This document shows positions 1 to 8,192 of a stretch of 64,000 bases of DNA, piece by piece. Positions within the stretch are counted from its first letter, which is position 1; each line of letters opens with the position of its first letter. The position numbers and the translations under genes were made by a program. Location: NCBI GenBank assembly GCA_002297815.1, contig DBKH01000067.1:31141-95140 (forward strand), written 5' to 3'. This stretch comes from Bacteroidales bacterium UBA755 (GTDB taxonomy: Bacteria; Bacteroidota; Bacteroidia; Bacteroidales; UBA932). The notes under the pieces were generated by a model, which saw only the letters and a program-made list of their open reading frames with translations, had not been told where the DNA came from and searched no databases.

Positions 1-19
1 CTCGGGGGAGGGACTTGCT

Positions 20-37
20 TTCGCCACAAGTGGCGAA
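20..37. repeat. Short perfect inverted repeat after argG
   Basis: An 18-base palindrome, TTCGCCAC followed by AA and GTGGCGAA, lies about 40 bases beyond the argG stop. It could be a weak transcription stop or processing hairpin, but no clear T-run follows it on the minus strand. On the minus strand the first 74 bases can also be read as a lipoprotein-like signal sequence (FILIAALFATCG), but I see no ATG, GTG or TTG start for it, so no gene is called. Confidence 0.35.
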
Positions 38-74
38 GAGTGCAGCTATAAGGATGAAATATTCATCAATTTAC

Positions 75-1301
75 TTACAGTTCCTTTTCCAGTTGCTCGC
101 CTTCGTCCTTGTGGGCGGTGTAGTAGACGCGGAGAGGGGTGGATGTGACTTTGATGAAGCCTTTGGCATCCTCGCTAGTCCAGCCTTTCTGCATCTCGCC
201 ATATTCCCCGAACTTGGTCTTGACAAGGTCACAAGGGGAATCCACACCAACGGTGGAGAACGACCACGGGCGAAGTTCCATCGTCACCTTGCCGGTCACG
301 TTCCTCTGGCTGCTCTCAAGCATCGCCTCAATGTCCCTCATCACAGGCTCAAGGTACTGGCTCTCGTGCAGGAACATTCCGTACCAGTTGGAAACCTGAT
401 CCTTCCAGTACTGCTGCCACTTGCTGAGGGTGAACTTCTCAAGGAACTTGTGGGCAGCGATGATCAGCATCGGAGCAGCGGCCTCGAAACCGACACGTCC
501 CTTGATGCCGATGATCGTGTCCCCGACGTGCATGTCACGGCCGATGCCGTACGGAGCCGCGATGGACTCGATCTTCTGGATGGCAGCGACTTTGTCAGCG
601 AATTTCTCACCGTTCACAGCAGCAATCTCACCTTTGTCGAACTCGATCTCGATGATCTCGGAGCCTTCCTTGGTGATCTGCTTCAGATAGGCATCCTCCG
701 GGAGTCCCTGGGTGGAGTCTAGAATCTCACCGCCACAGATGGACGTGCCCCAAAGGCCCACGTTGTAGGAATATTTAAGTTTCTTGAAATCAGCCTTGAA
801 GCCGTGCTCATTGAGGTAATCAACCTCAAACTGGCGGGTAAGCGCCATATCTCTTGTCAAGGTGATTATCTCAATTCCCGGAGCCATCACGAGGAACGTC
901 ATGTCAAAGCGGACCTGGTCGTTGCCGGCACCTGTCGATCCGTGAGCTATGGCATCAGCACCGATCGACTTGGCGTAGCGGGCGATCGCCATGGCCTGGA
1001 ATATCCTCTCGGAGGAGACCGAGATCGGATACGTTCCGTTCCTCAGCACGTTGCCGAAGATCATGTAACGGAGACTCTTGTCGTAATATTCCTTCGTCAC
1101 GTCAAGGGTGACATATTCCTTGGCGCCCAGTTCGTAGGCGTGCTTCTCATTGTCTTTCAGCTGCTCGGCGCTGAATCCACCGGTGTTCGCGCAGGCTGCG
1201 TAAACCTCATAGCCTTTTTCCTTGGCGAGGTACATCACCGTGAATGATGTGTCAAGGCCGCCGCTGAAGGCGACCACAACCTTTTTCTTTTCCATATTCA
1301 T
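75..1301 (-). CDS. argG: Argininosuccinate synthase
   Basis: Joins citrulline and aspartate with ATP to give argininosuccinate, the penultimate step of arginine synthesis in the cytoplasm. The 408-residue protein has the N-type ATP pyrophosphatase P-loop SGGLDTS at residues 13-19 and family motifs throughout (for example GNDQVRF and SPCDLVK), and its length is normal. The ATG shares its A with the TAA stop of the upstream acetyltransferase gene, so the two are translationally coupled. A second in-frame ATG lies two codons further in. The gene follows argR and a GNAT gene, a usual Bacteroidota order in which arginine genes are controlled by ArgR. The gene that would follow lies beyond the left edge. 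Confidence 0.97.
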   Translation of the reverse strand: MNMEKKKVVVAFSGGLDTSFTVMYLAKEKGYEVYAACANTGGFSAEQLKDNEKHAYELGAKEYVTLDVTKEYYDKSLRYMIFGNVLRNGTYPISVSSERIFQAMAIARYAKSIGADAIAHGSTGAGNDQVRFDMTFLVMAPGIEIITLTRDMALTRQFEVDYLNEHGFKADFKKLKYSYNVGLWGTSICGGEILDSTQGLPEDAYLKQITKEGSEIIEIEFDKGEIAAVNGEKFADKVAAIQKIESIAAPYGIGRDMHVGDTIIGIKGRVGFEAAAPMLIIAAHKFLEKFTLSKWQQYWKDQVSNWYGMFLHESQYLEPVMRDIEAMLESSQRNVTGKVTMELRPWSFSTVGVDSPCDLVKTKFGEYGEMQKGWTSEDAKGFIKVTSTPLRVYYTAHKDEGEQLEKEL

Positions 1302-1921
1302 TAATCCTTTTTGTTGTCATTTTCGGCCTCATCGATCTTCCGGATGCGTTCGAGGACTTCCTGAGGTATTTTCGCTGGGAGATGCTCCTCCGGATCGAAA
1401 AGCATCCCGGTGCAGATGCAGTACTTCCTGTCAGTTCGCTTCAGCACATCCACATTGATGCATCCCTCACAGCCCTTCCAAAAGGCCTCATCGCTGGTCA
1501 ACTCCGCGAAAGTCACAGGCTTGTAGCCCAATTGTGTGTTCATCGTCATCACAGCAGCACCGCTGGTGAGACTGAATATCTTCGCGTGAGGCCACCGTGT
1601 GCGTGCCAGCGAAAAAGTCAAATCTTTGATCCTTTTCGCTAGACCAAGGCCACGGAAATCAGGATGTACTATGAGTCCTGAGGTAGTCACATACTGCTTG
1701 TGTTCCCAAGTCTCGATATAACTAAAACCAGCAAACCGTTTTCCTTTTAGGGCAATCACTGCCTTAGCTTCTTTGATTTTCTGTGCGACATACTCTGGCT
1801 TTCTCTTCGCGATGCCAGTTCCTCTAACTTTAGCCGCATCCTCTATAGTCTTTAGAATCTCATCGACATAAATGAGGTGCTTCTCCGAAGCGACCTCAAC
1901 AGTCAATTCGTCCTGAGTCAT
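1301..1921 (-). CDS. GNAT-family N-acetyltransferase in arginine operon
   Basis: A 206-residue GNAT acyltransferase. The acetyl-CoA binding segment is visible around residues 85-105 (VHPDFRGLGLAKRIKD, the R/Q-x-x-G-x-A/G signature). The C-terminal third carries a cysteine group, CEGC and later CICTG, that resembles a metal site and is unusual for plain GNATs. It lies between argR (26 bases upstream) and argG (1-base overlap). By context it probably acts on glutamate or another arginine precursor. Bacteroides species are known to use N-succinylated intermediates, so a succinylglutamate or acetylglutamate synthase is possible, but that is inference. Substrate unproven. Confidence 0.88.
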   Translation of the reverse strand: MTQDELTVEVASEKHLIYVDEILKTIEDAAKVRGTGIAKRKPEYVAQKIKEAKAVIALKGKRFAGFSYIETWEHKQYVTTSGLIVHPDFRGLGLAKRIKDLTFSLARTRWPHAKIFSLTSGAAVMTMNTQLGYKPVTFAELTSDEAFWKGCEGCINVDVLKRTDRKYCICTGMLFDPEEHLPAKIPQEVLERIRKIDEAENDNKKD

Positions 1922-1947
1922 TGTTTGAAAAGTTCGTTAATATATTT

Positions 1948-2424
1948 CTAATTTACCCTTTTGTTGCCAATCCCCTTGAACAACCCGGAAAGGGAACTCA
2001 CAACGGAATCGTGCGAAAAACCTTCTCTCAACACAAGCAGAATAGTGTCATCACCTGCTAGGGTGCCCATCACTTCAGAGAAATGGTTTTCATCAATAAT
2101 TGAAGCTATCATTCCGGCATGGCCAGGTCTAGTCTTAATCACAGCCATAGAGCCAGAGAACTCAATGCTGTCGATGCTTTCAGAGCTCATGGAGGAATCA
2201 CGTAGTATGCTTCGCAACATTCCTGGTTGGGGAAGACTGTAGCAGTAGCCGTTGCCATCATGAATCTTCGTGATGTTCAATTCACGGATGTCTCTAGAAA
2301 GTGTGGCTTGAGCAACAAACAGCCCACGCTGACTCAAGAACACGGATAGCTCTTCTTGATTAGAAATCTTGTTATCCTTGATAACTTCTTTAATTATCCT
2401 TTGCCGTTCAATTTTACCTTTCAT
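1948..2424 (-). CDS. argR: Arginine repressor ArgR
   Basis: Arginine-responsive hexameric transcription regulator. The 158-residue protein has the usual two halves. The N-terminal winged helix carries the recognition motif QATLSRDIRELNI at residues 39-51. The C-terminal oligomerisation and arginine-binding half contains GHAGMIAS and GTLAGDDTILLVLR. Length and both motifs are typical. It opens the argR-GNAT-argG unit and probably regulates both itself and the downstream genes: an ARG-box-like sequence lies beside its own -7 element (see 2453-2485). Confidence 0.96.
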   Translation of the reverse strand: MKGKIERQRIIKEVIKDNKISNQEELSVFLSQRGLFVAQATLSRDIRELNITKIHDGNGYCYSLPQPGMLRSILRDSSMSSESIDSIEFSGSMAVIKTRPGHAGMIASIIDENHFSEVMGTLAGDDTILLVLREGFSHDSVVSSLSGLFKGIGNKRVN

Positions 2425-2452
2425 ATCAAAGCATACTTATTCAACTTTTCGG

Positions 2453-2485
2453 CAAATATATGAATATCTTTTCAATATTGTATCA
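2453..2485 (-). promoter_or_regulatory. argR promoter with ARG-box-like operator
   Basis: On the minus strand TATATTTG (2460-2453) fits the Bacteroidales -7 consensus TAnnTTTG. Immediately upstream lies TGAAAAGATATTCA (2474-2461), an imperfect palindrome that matches 11 of 14 positions of the E. coli ARG-box core TGAATAATTATTCA. An operator between the -33 and -7 elements would give simple autorepression. The promoter call is by consensus; the operator is inferred. Confidence 0.5.
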
Positions 2486-2519
2486 AAAATTTTGATAAAT
2501 ACTCTAATATATTCAAAAC

Positions 2520-2547
2520 AAAAAAAACGATGGCTGACGCCACCGTT
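2520..2547 (-). terminator. Rho-independent terminator of the sigma-factor operon
   Basis: Read on the minus strand, a 9-bp stem (AACGGTGGC with GCCATCGTT, one mismatch) closes a 4-base loop and is followed by a run of eight T residues. It lies 57 bases beyond the stop of the beta-barrel gene at 2604, so it would end the sigma factor and beta-barrel transcript. Confidence 0.75.
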
Positions 2548-2603
2548 AAAAATTATCAGGTAAGAATCATGCCACCTCGAATATGACAGACATGGCTAGT
2601 GCA

Positions 2604-3926
2604 TTATTTGAATGTGATTCTGGCTCCGAATGTCATCATGAAGTCCAAAGGGCGTTCCTTGTAAATCGTCTGAAGATCGGAACCATCATCGAAATGATAA
2701 CTTAGGCCTGGCTCCACATAAATACCAAAATTCTTGGAAATGTTGGCTTGAATGCCGGCAGAAGCATTTAATGACCACAGTAAGCCCTTATCATTCACCT
2801 TAGTCTTCACCACTTCTCCTTGCATGACTCCGGAAAGCATATCAGATGTCGCAAGACTGCCAGAGATGCACTTTTCAACCATTCCTCCAGCGCTCAAATA
2901 GAGGGAAACCCATTTAGCGTCCAGAAGAAATGCCGATGCGTTCAATGGGATCCCTACGTACCTCAATGTCTGCTCAGTCTGTGAGACTGTTTTACCAACC
3001 TCATTAGTAAACGTGCTACGAAGAGTCGTAAATGCAACGCCCGTCTCAATCCCGAATCTACGACCTAGTGGATAGTTGACGGTCAAAGCAAATCTGACAG
3101 GACGTTTATGGTCTGATTTAGAAATGACAGTTGTCGAGTTCAAGGTATTATCTGGTGCTATTCCTCTAGTTTGAATCATTGCGTCATCCCCGATATTGTC
3201 TCCTGTTCCACCTGTCAGGCTAGGAGCTGATGCCGGTGAGGATCCACGGTAAAACATCTGGAGATCATAAGCGCTTTCACGATGGCTGTCAGAAGGTGTT
3301 CCAGAAAAAGACATTTCCAAAACTGCTTTACTTTCAACTTTTCCACGAGACTCATCAGAAGCTGAAATGTAGTTCGACCAATCTTCACCTTCATGGTCAA
3401 AATGATTGGAATGATCAGAGACTGTTCCCTGAACGTCCTTAGCGTCTGGAACATCAAGAGAGATCTCGACCATTTCCTCTTCATGGATAGGCTCAGGCTG
3501 AGAGGGTTCTTCCTCAATTGCCAGACTATTTGCCTGAGCGACAAGATGACTGGATGGACGTTTGCCTATGAGTTTAACGTCAACGGAGGACGTCTTAACG
3601 TCCGCTTCGGGCATCAATACCTCAACAGAAGAATCTTGGCCTTCGTTTGAAATGGCTGAAGAAGGCTGATCTAAGGCCAAGATTCTCTGTGAGTTGTCTA
3701 ACGTGCTGTCAGTTCCGGAATCAAAAAAACGAAGGCCAACAAAGACACCAAGTGCCACGACTGCAGCTGCCACCATTGAGCGCCAAAAAATCGGAGCAAT
3801 GACTGGAGCACGTTTTGCCTTAGGAAAAAGAGATGACTCAACGTCCTCCCACAGTCCTTTCGGTGCGGGTTCCTCGTAGTCATTCATTTTTCGTTCTAAG
3901 TCTTTTAGCCAATCATTATCACTCAT
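2604..3926 (-). CDS. Membrane-anchored outer-membrane beta-barrel-like protein (sigma-factor partner)
   Basis: A 440-residue protein of the Bacteroidota type annotated as outer membrane beta-barrel protein. Residues 1-45 are a charged cytoplasmic segment (MSDNDWLKDLERKMNDYEEP) resembling anti-sigma factors. A single membrane helix follows at about 47-66. Next comes a long acidic, serine-rich linker, and from about 270 a C-terminal half with alternating strands ending in aromatic-rich GARITFK, like a PorT/OmpA-type barrel. Its ATG overlaps the sigma factor's TGA (ATGA), so the two are coupled. Inference: it may act as the anti-sigma or sensory partner of that sigma factor. The topology, an inner-membrane anchor carrying a barrel-like domain, is odd. 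Confidence 0.8.
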   Translation of the reverse strand: MSDNDWLKDLERKMNDYEEPAPKGLWEDVESSLFPKAKRAPVIAPIFWRSMVAAAVVALGVFVGLRFFDSGTDSTLDNSQRILALDQPSSAISNEGQDSSVEVLMPEADVKTSSVDVKLIGKRPSSHLVAQANSLAIEEEPSQPEPIHEEEMVEISLDVPDAKDVQGTVSDHSNHFDHEGEDWSNYISASDESRGKVESKAVLEMSFSGTPSDSHRESAYDLQMFYRGSSPASAPSLTGGTGDNIGDDAMIQTRGIAPDNTLNSTTVISKSDHKRPVRFALTVNYPLGRRFGIETGVAFTTLRSTFTNEVGKTVSQTEQTLRYVGIPLNASAFLLDAKWVSLYLSAGGMVEKCISGSLATSDMLSGVMQGEVVKTKVNDKGLLWSLNASAGIQANISKNFGIYVEPGLSYHFDDGSDLQTIYKERPLDFMMTFGARITFK

Positions 3927-4495
3927 AATGTCGCCTCCATTCTTTTCATGTAATCTCGTATCTGTCTTGATAAAATAGCCCGTGCCCTATGAAGTTGAGA
4001 TGCCGAAGTACTTTCAGAGATTCCCATCAACTCTGCTATCTCCTTGTGGCTCTTCTGCTCAAAGACATACAGGTTTAACACCGTCCTATAGCCTTCTGGT
4101 AAAGCTTGAATCATTCTTTGGATAGCTTCGGGAGGAACTTTCCCTACATCCGGCTCTTCTTCCTCCTCTTTGTCAGGAAGATCCCATTTGTATTCAACAG
4201 TGTCAGATCGCTTCCGCTTACGGATCAGCTTCAATGCTTCATTGACGGTAATCTGCCTCATCCACGCCTTAAGTGAGCCTTCCCCACGATAGTCAAATTT
4301 GTCTAAAGACGAAAAAATCTTGACAAAACTGTCCTGTAAGACATCACGCAAGTCACCTTCATTCGGAATGTAACGGGAACAAGTGGCCGCAAGATACCTA
4401 GAGTAGCAGTCGTATATCTGCTTCATCGCGGTACGGTCACCATTCCTTGCCTGTTCGACAAGAGTCCTTTCTATGTCTCCAGTCAGCGTTCCCAT
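3923..4495 (-). CDS. ECF-family RNA polymerase sigma factor
   Basis: A 190-residue sigma-70 family protein with only regions 2 and 4. Region 2 spans about residues 22-95 (LRDVLQDSFVKIFSSLDKF and AWMRQITVNEALKLI). Region 4 spans about 125-180 (LPEGYRTVLNLYVFEQKSH, then the helix-turn-helix KEIAELMGISESTSASQLHR). An acidic linker (EEEEEPD) separates them. The gene is coupled to the downstream membrane protein by a 4-base overlap, the usual layout of an ECF sigma with its regulator. Target promoters cannot be read from the sequence. Confidence 0.95.
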   Translation of the reverse strand: MGTLTGDIERTLVEQARNGDRTAMKQIYDCYSRYLAATCSRYIPNEGDLRDVLQDSFVKIFSSLDKFDYRGEGSLKAWMRQITVNEALKLIRKRKRSDTVEYKWDLPDKEEEEEPDVGKVPPEAIQRMIQALPEGYRTVLNLYVFEQKSHKEIAELMGISESTSASQLHRARAILSRQIRDYMKRMEATL

Positions 4496-4521
4496 CCCGA
4501 ACAGACAAGGAAAATCATTTA

Positions 4522-5235
4522 TCAGTCAAGAACTTGCGACTCCTGTGGTAAAGAAAAACGCGAGGAGTACTTCACCTTGGCAGATCTGTCTCCGTCATAA
4601 TCTTTCCAGTGCAAGGTCAAAGTCTCGCCATCTTTGACATTAGGAAGAAGATCATCAATCTTGAAAGCTATGAAGCCATCTGCCGGAGCACCATATTCAT
4701 TATCTCCGTTCCTGTCATGTCTAAGGTAAAGATCCAAAGTCTCCGGATCAATAGCAAGATGGAGATAGTGGACTTTCTTTTCCATGGAATAGCTCTGCCC
4801 GACCCATGATGCGAAGTGAAGGGTAAGATAACCATCCTCACAGCATGTAACCCAATCATCGTAGATGTACAGCCCACCGTCATCTTTAGCGTTTTTAAAA
4901 TCTTCATCATAAAGGACAGCTGGTTTCGTACGCAACGAGTCAATCCAAACGACCTTTACCGTCTTGGAGTACAGGCGGCTAGCCTCCTTGTTCTCTTCAT
5001 AGCGGAGCAGTGCCCTTACCTCACGTTTGAAAGGATTGCTCCATCCCTTAGGTTCAAGGGTGGTTTTTTCATCCAGTTGGAAATAGGTGTCCGCTCCATT
5101 TGTCTTTACAGTTACGAGAGCGTTCGGAGTACCTAGCCATTCATTCCCGTCATCAAGTTTGGAGCAAGAAGACAGCGAAGCGGCAACCAAGGCCGCAACT
5201 GCCAAAACAATCTTGAAATTTTTCATCTGTTTCAT
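4522..5235 (-). CDS. NigD-like lipoprotein
   Basis: A 237-residue predicted lipoprotein. A signal peptide ends in the lipobox LSSC with Cys24, followed by a mainly beta-stranded exported domain (NALVTVKTNGADTYFQLDEKTT at the start). This pattern fits the NigD-like family of Bacteroidales, whose members are often encoded near sigma or bacteriocin-like loci and have no settled function. It starts 26 bases upstream of the sigma factor on the same strand, so it may be co-transcribed with the sigma factor and beta-barrel pair. Family call moderately sure; function unknown. Confidence 0.75.
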   Translation of the reverse strand: MKQMKNFKIVLAVAALVAASLSSCSKLDDGNEWLGTPNALVTVKTNGADTYFQLDEKTTLEPKGWSNPFKREVRALLRYEENKEASRLYSKTVKVVWIDSLRTKPAVLYDEDFKNAKDDGGLYIYDDWVTCCEDGYLTLHFASWVGQSYSMEKKVHYLHLAIDPETLDLYLRHDRNGDNEYGAPADGFIAFKIDDLLPNVKDGETLTLHWKDYDGDRSAKVKYSSRFSLPQESQVLD

Positions 5236-5346
5236 ACCTTATATTTATTTTTTACAGTCAACTAAATCCAGACCTTGTTAATTCTTGCGCAAAAATGCAA
5301 AAAAAAAGATTAAATTGCACTCGATTTTGAAAACGGACTTATTATA

Positions 5347-6795
5347 ATGAAGAAAATCACAATGTACCGAATGGGAATTTCCCTAATTCCTATTCTTGTC
5401 CTGATAGTGTTCTTAGCATTGAACATCAGCATTTTCGGAAGTGATGCTATTCTCGGAGCCAGCCAGGTTGCGTTGTTGTTTTCTGCCGGGATAGCAATTT
5501 GGCTAGCAATGTGGCTGTTCAAAGTTCCATGGGAAGTCTTTGAGGAAGAGATCAAGAACAACATCGGAGACGTGACTACAGCCATAGTCATCCTATTTCT
5601 TATAGGGGCAATTTCTGGCACATGGACAATGAGTGGAATAGTCCCTACATTCATCTACTACGGAGTCAAAATCATAAGTCCCAAAGTGTTCCTTCTTACC
5701 GCATGCGTAATCTGCGCCCTTGTTTCGGTCATGATAGGTAGTTCATGGACAACTATTGCGACTATCGGTGTAGCACTTTTGGGAATAGGTAAGGCAGAAG
5801 GATTCAGCGATGGTGTGATCGCTGGAGCAATCATCTCCGGGGCATATTTCGGTGACAAAATCTCCCCCTTGTCAGACACCACTGTGTTGGCGTCCTCAAT
5901 GAACAAAGTTCCGATGTTCAAACACATCCGTTATCTGATGTACACAACGGTACCGTCCATCGTGATCACTTTGATCATATTCCTAATCCTTGGGCTCTCT
6001 CACACGGGGAATGATGCAAACCTAGTTAATGAATATACCAACGTACTCAAAGCTAAGTTTAACATTACTCCATGGCTTATGATTGTTCCTGCACTGACCG
6101 CGATAATGATTGCGCGACGGTTGCCTGCACTGATAGTCTTAGGCCTATCAACCCTGCTTGCAGCAGTTGCAGCACTAATCTTCCAACCAGACATAATTAG
6201 AGAAATCGGTGCTGGAATATCCGGAACAGAATCACAGGCAAAGATTCTGTTCACAGGCACAATAGAGTCAATCTACAACTCCGTCTCTGTTGACACAGGC
6301 AATCCGGAAGTAAACCAGCTTGTCGCCTCCAAGGGAATGATCGGAATGTTAAACACTGTCTATCTGATAATCTGCGCGATGTGCTTCGGAGCTGCCATGA
6401 AGGCTAGTGGAATGCTTCATCACTTAGCCTCAATAATTCTCCCAATGGCAAAACACAGGGTTAGCCTTGTGACATCAACAGTAGTGACAGGTACGGCTCT
6501 GAACGGCATCGTGTCCGATCAGTACCTTGCCATCATCCTGACATCTAGCTTGTTCAAGGACATCTACGACAAGGAAGGCTATGAGGACAGGTTGCTCAGC
6601 CGTGCAGTTGAGGATTCCGCGACAGTTACCTCTCCACTATTCCCTTGGAGCAGTTGCGGAATGACACAAGCCACAATCCTGAGTGTTCCAACGCTTACTT
6701 ACCTTCCATATTGCTTTTTCAACATCATCAGCCCGCTTATGAGCATAACTGTTGCCATCCTAGGATTCAAGATATTCAGAAAAGTGATGTCCTGA
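5347..6795 (+). CDS. nhaC: NhaC-family Na+/H+ antiporter
   Basis: A 482-residue inner-membrane protein with about eleven to twelve hydrophobic helices. It has the NhaC/IT-superfamily signatures DKISPLSDTTVLAS (about residues 165-178) and, in the second half, GTALNGIVSDQYLAII and SATVTSPLFPWSSCGM. It would exchange sodium for protons, or in some relatives malate and lactate, across the inner membrane. Length is normal for the family. It diverges from the NigD-like gene. An AraC-type regulator gene follows 54 bases downstream on the same strand, which suggests but does not prove joint regulation. Confidence 0.92.
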   Translation: MKKITMYRMGISLIPILVLIVFLALNISIFGSDAILGASQVALLFSAGIAIWLAMWLFKVPWEVFEEEIKNNIGDVTTAIVILFLIGAISGTWTMSGIVPTFIYYGVKIISPKVFLLTACVICALVSVMIGSSWTTIATIGVALLGIGKAEGFSDGVIAGAIISGAYFGDKISPLSDTTVLASSMNKVPMFKHIRYLMYTTVPSIVITLIIFLILGLSHTGNDANLVNEYTNVLKAKFNITPWLMIVPALTAIMIARRLPALIVLGLSTLLAAVAALIFQPDIIREIGAGISGTESQAKILFTGTIESIYNSVSVDTGNPEVNQLVASKGMIGMLNTVYLIICAMCFGAAMKASGMLHHLASIILPMAKHRVSLVTSTVVTGTALNGIVSDQYLAIILTSSLFKDIYDKEGYEDRLLSRAVEDSATVTSPLFPWSSCGMTQATILSVPTLTYLPYCFFNIISPLMSITVAILGFKIFRKVMS

Positions 6796-6849
6796 ATATT
6801 TTGTCCATCCCAGCTAATTACATGTATGTGTTAGACAAACATTTTCACT

Positions 6850-7812
6850 ATGGATAAATTCAAGAAAATCAACAACTTCGACATTAAACTTCTCAGAGAC
6901 TTTCCTGGGTTGACTGAATATGACGGACAACTCTTCCTGAATGACACCATAGATGAGGAATGGCCGAGAAAAATCAAGAGTTTTCCGTCTCTCCCTGCGA
7001 AGATGCGATTCACCGCGATATTCCTTTGCCTAGGAGGCGAGGCACGAACTAGAGTTTCAGGCAATGAATATGTTATAAAAGAAAACGACATATTCATGGT
7101 CAGCCTCGGTAACATTGCTGAAAAAATAGTCATAAGCAATGATTTCAAGGCTATTTCCGTCTCGATTATGCCGGACAGCAGCCTTATGAAATTCACCTAT
7201 AGCAGTACAAGATTCTTGAGAAACTCACTATATGAGCCAAGCATTCTGACACTTACGAAAGAAGAGAGCAAGAGAATGGTGTCCTTTTTCGGGACAGTTA
7301 AAAACATTATCCTCTATGAGAGCGATATGTTCAAGAAAGAGGCTCTGGAAGGAGCTTCAATCATGCTTGCTAGTTACCTTTCGGCAAGAATAGCCAACAA
7401 GAACAAGGAGATAATCCACCCTGTGACAAAATGGAGAAGCAACGAACTGTTGAGACGTTTTCTTATTGAAGTCAGCCAAAACTACACTTTCGAAAGAAGC
7501 ATCCAATTCTACGCCAGACAATTGTACATCTCTCCGAAATACTTTGCCCAGATGATTTACAAGGAATCCGGCAAACATGCAAAAGACTGGATCCGCGATT
7601 TTGTCATCAAGGATGCAAAGACAATGCTCAAGAGTGGCAATTACACCATTCAAGAAGTGAGCGAGGCCTTGCATTTCGCGAACCAGTCCTTTTTCGGGAA
7701 ATATTTCAAAGAAGCCGTAGGCTGCTCTCCGAAGAGGTTCAAAGAGATCGTTACTTCTTCTCCTTCAGAAGGTCTCGAATCTCCTCAAGAAGAACCACAT
7801 CCTCAGGCTTAG
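6850..7812 (+). CDS. AraC-family transcriptional regulator
   Basis: A 320-residue regulator. The N-terminal two thirds resemble a cupin-like ligand domain (GEARTRVSGNEYVIKENDIF near residue 60). The C-terminal third has the paired helix-turn-helix of AraC/XylS proteins: YARQLYISPKYFAQMI, and later IQEVSEALHFANQSFFGKYF followed by GCSPKRFK. The last 62 bases overlap the 3' end of mscL, which is encoded on the opposite strand; they encode a loose tail rich in Ser, Pro and Glu. Ligand and targets unknown; the upstream nhaC gene is the nearest candidate target. Confidence 0.93.
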   Translation: MDKFKKINNFDIKLLRDFPGLTEYDGQLFLNDTIDEEWPRKIKSFPSLPAKMRFTAIFLCLGGEARTRVSGNEYVIKENDIFMVSLGNIAEKIVISNDFKAISVSIMPDSSLMKFTYSSTRFLRNSLYEPSILTLTKEESKRMVSFFGTVKNIILYESDMFKKEALEGASIMLASYLSARIANKNKEIIHPVTKWRSNELLRRFLIEVSQNYTFERSIQFYARQLYISPKYFAQMIYKESGKHAKDWIRDFVIKDAKTMLKSGNYTIQEVSEALHFANQSFFGKYFKEAVGCSPKRFKEIVTSSPSEGLESPQEEPHPQA

Positions 7813-8188
7813 GTGCAGGTGCGGCAGGAGCTTCAGGAGCTGCTTCCTTCTTTCTGTGCAATTTAGCCAATCCCTTAATGACTAGGAATATGCAAAAAGC
7901 GATTATCAAGAAGTTCACAGTTTCCTGAATGAAATTACCGTAGTTCAAGGTAACGGCAGGCTTTACTACCTCTGCACCATCCATAACAGCCTTATGGAGT
8001 ACAATTTTAAGGTTGGTGAAATCAAAACCTCCAATCAGGACACCAACGCACGGCATGATGATGTCATTCACTAATGAAGTGACAATCTTGCCGAAAGCTC
8101 CTCCGACAACTACACCGACTGCCAAGTCGATCACATTACCTTTCATCGCAAAGTCCTTGAACTCGGACCAAAACTTACTTTTTGCCAT
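7751..8188 (-). CDS. mscL: Large-conductance mechanosensitive channel MscL
   Basis: A tension-gated inner-membrane pore that releases solutes on osmotic downshock. With the ATG at 8188 the protein has 145 residues and the canonical N-terminus FWSEFKDFAMKGNVIDLAVG, leading into the first membrane helix with its GxxxG-type pore residues. A second helix (FLIIAFCIFLVIKGLAK) and a charged C-terminal bundle follow. An upstream TTG in the same frame would add 35 residues that do not fit the family, so it is rejected. It is the last gene of the long minus-strand run, 4 bases after the MurU-like gene. Its end overlaps the convergent AraC gene by 62 bases. Confidence 0.97.
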   Translation of the reverse strand: MAKSKFWSEFKDFAMKGNVIDLAVGVVVGGAFGKIVTSLVNDIIMPCVGVLIGGFDFTNLKIVLHKAVMDGAEVVKPAVTLNYGNFIQETVNFLIIAFCIFLVIKGLAKLHRKKEAAPEAPAAPAPKPEDVVLLEEIRDLLKEKK

Positions 8189-8192
8189 AATA

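Noticed and set aside
2492..2506. AT-rich palindrome ATCAAAAATTTTGAT upstream of argR
   Set aside because: Palindromic but of low complexity in an AT-rich spacer; too weak to call an operator beside the better ARG-box-like site.
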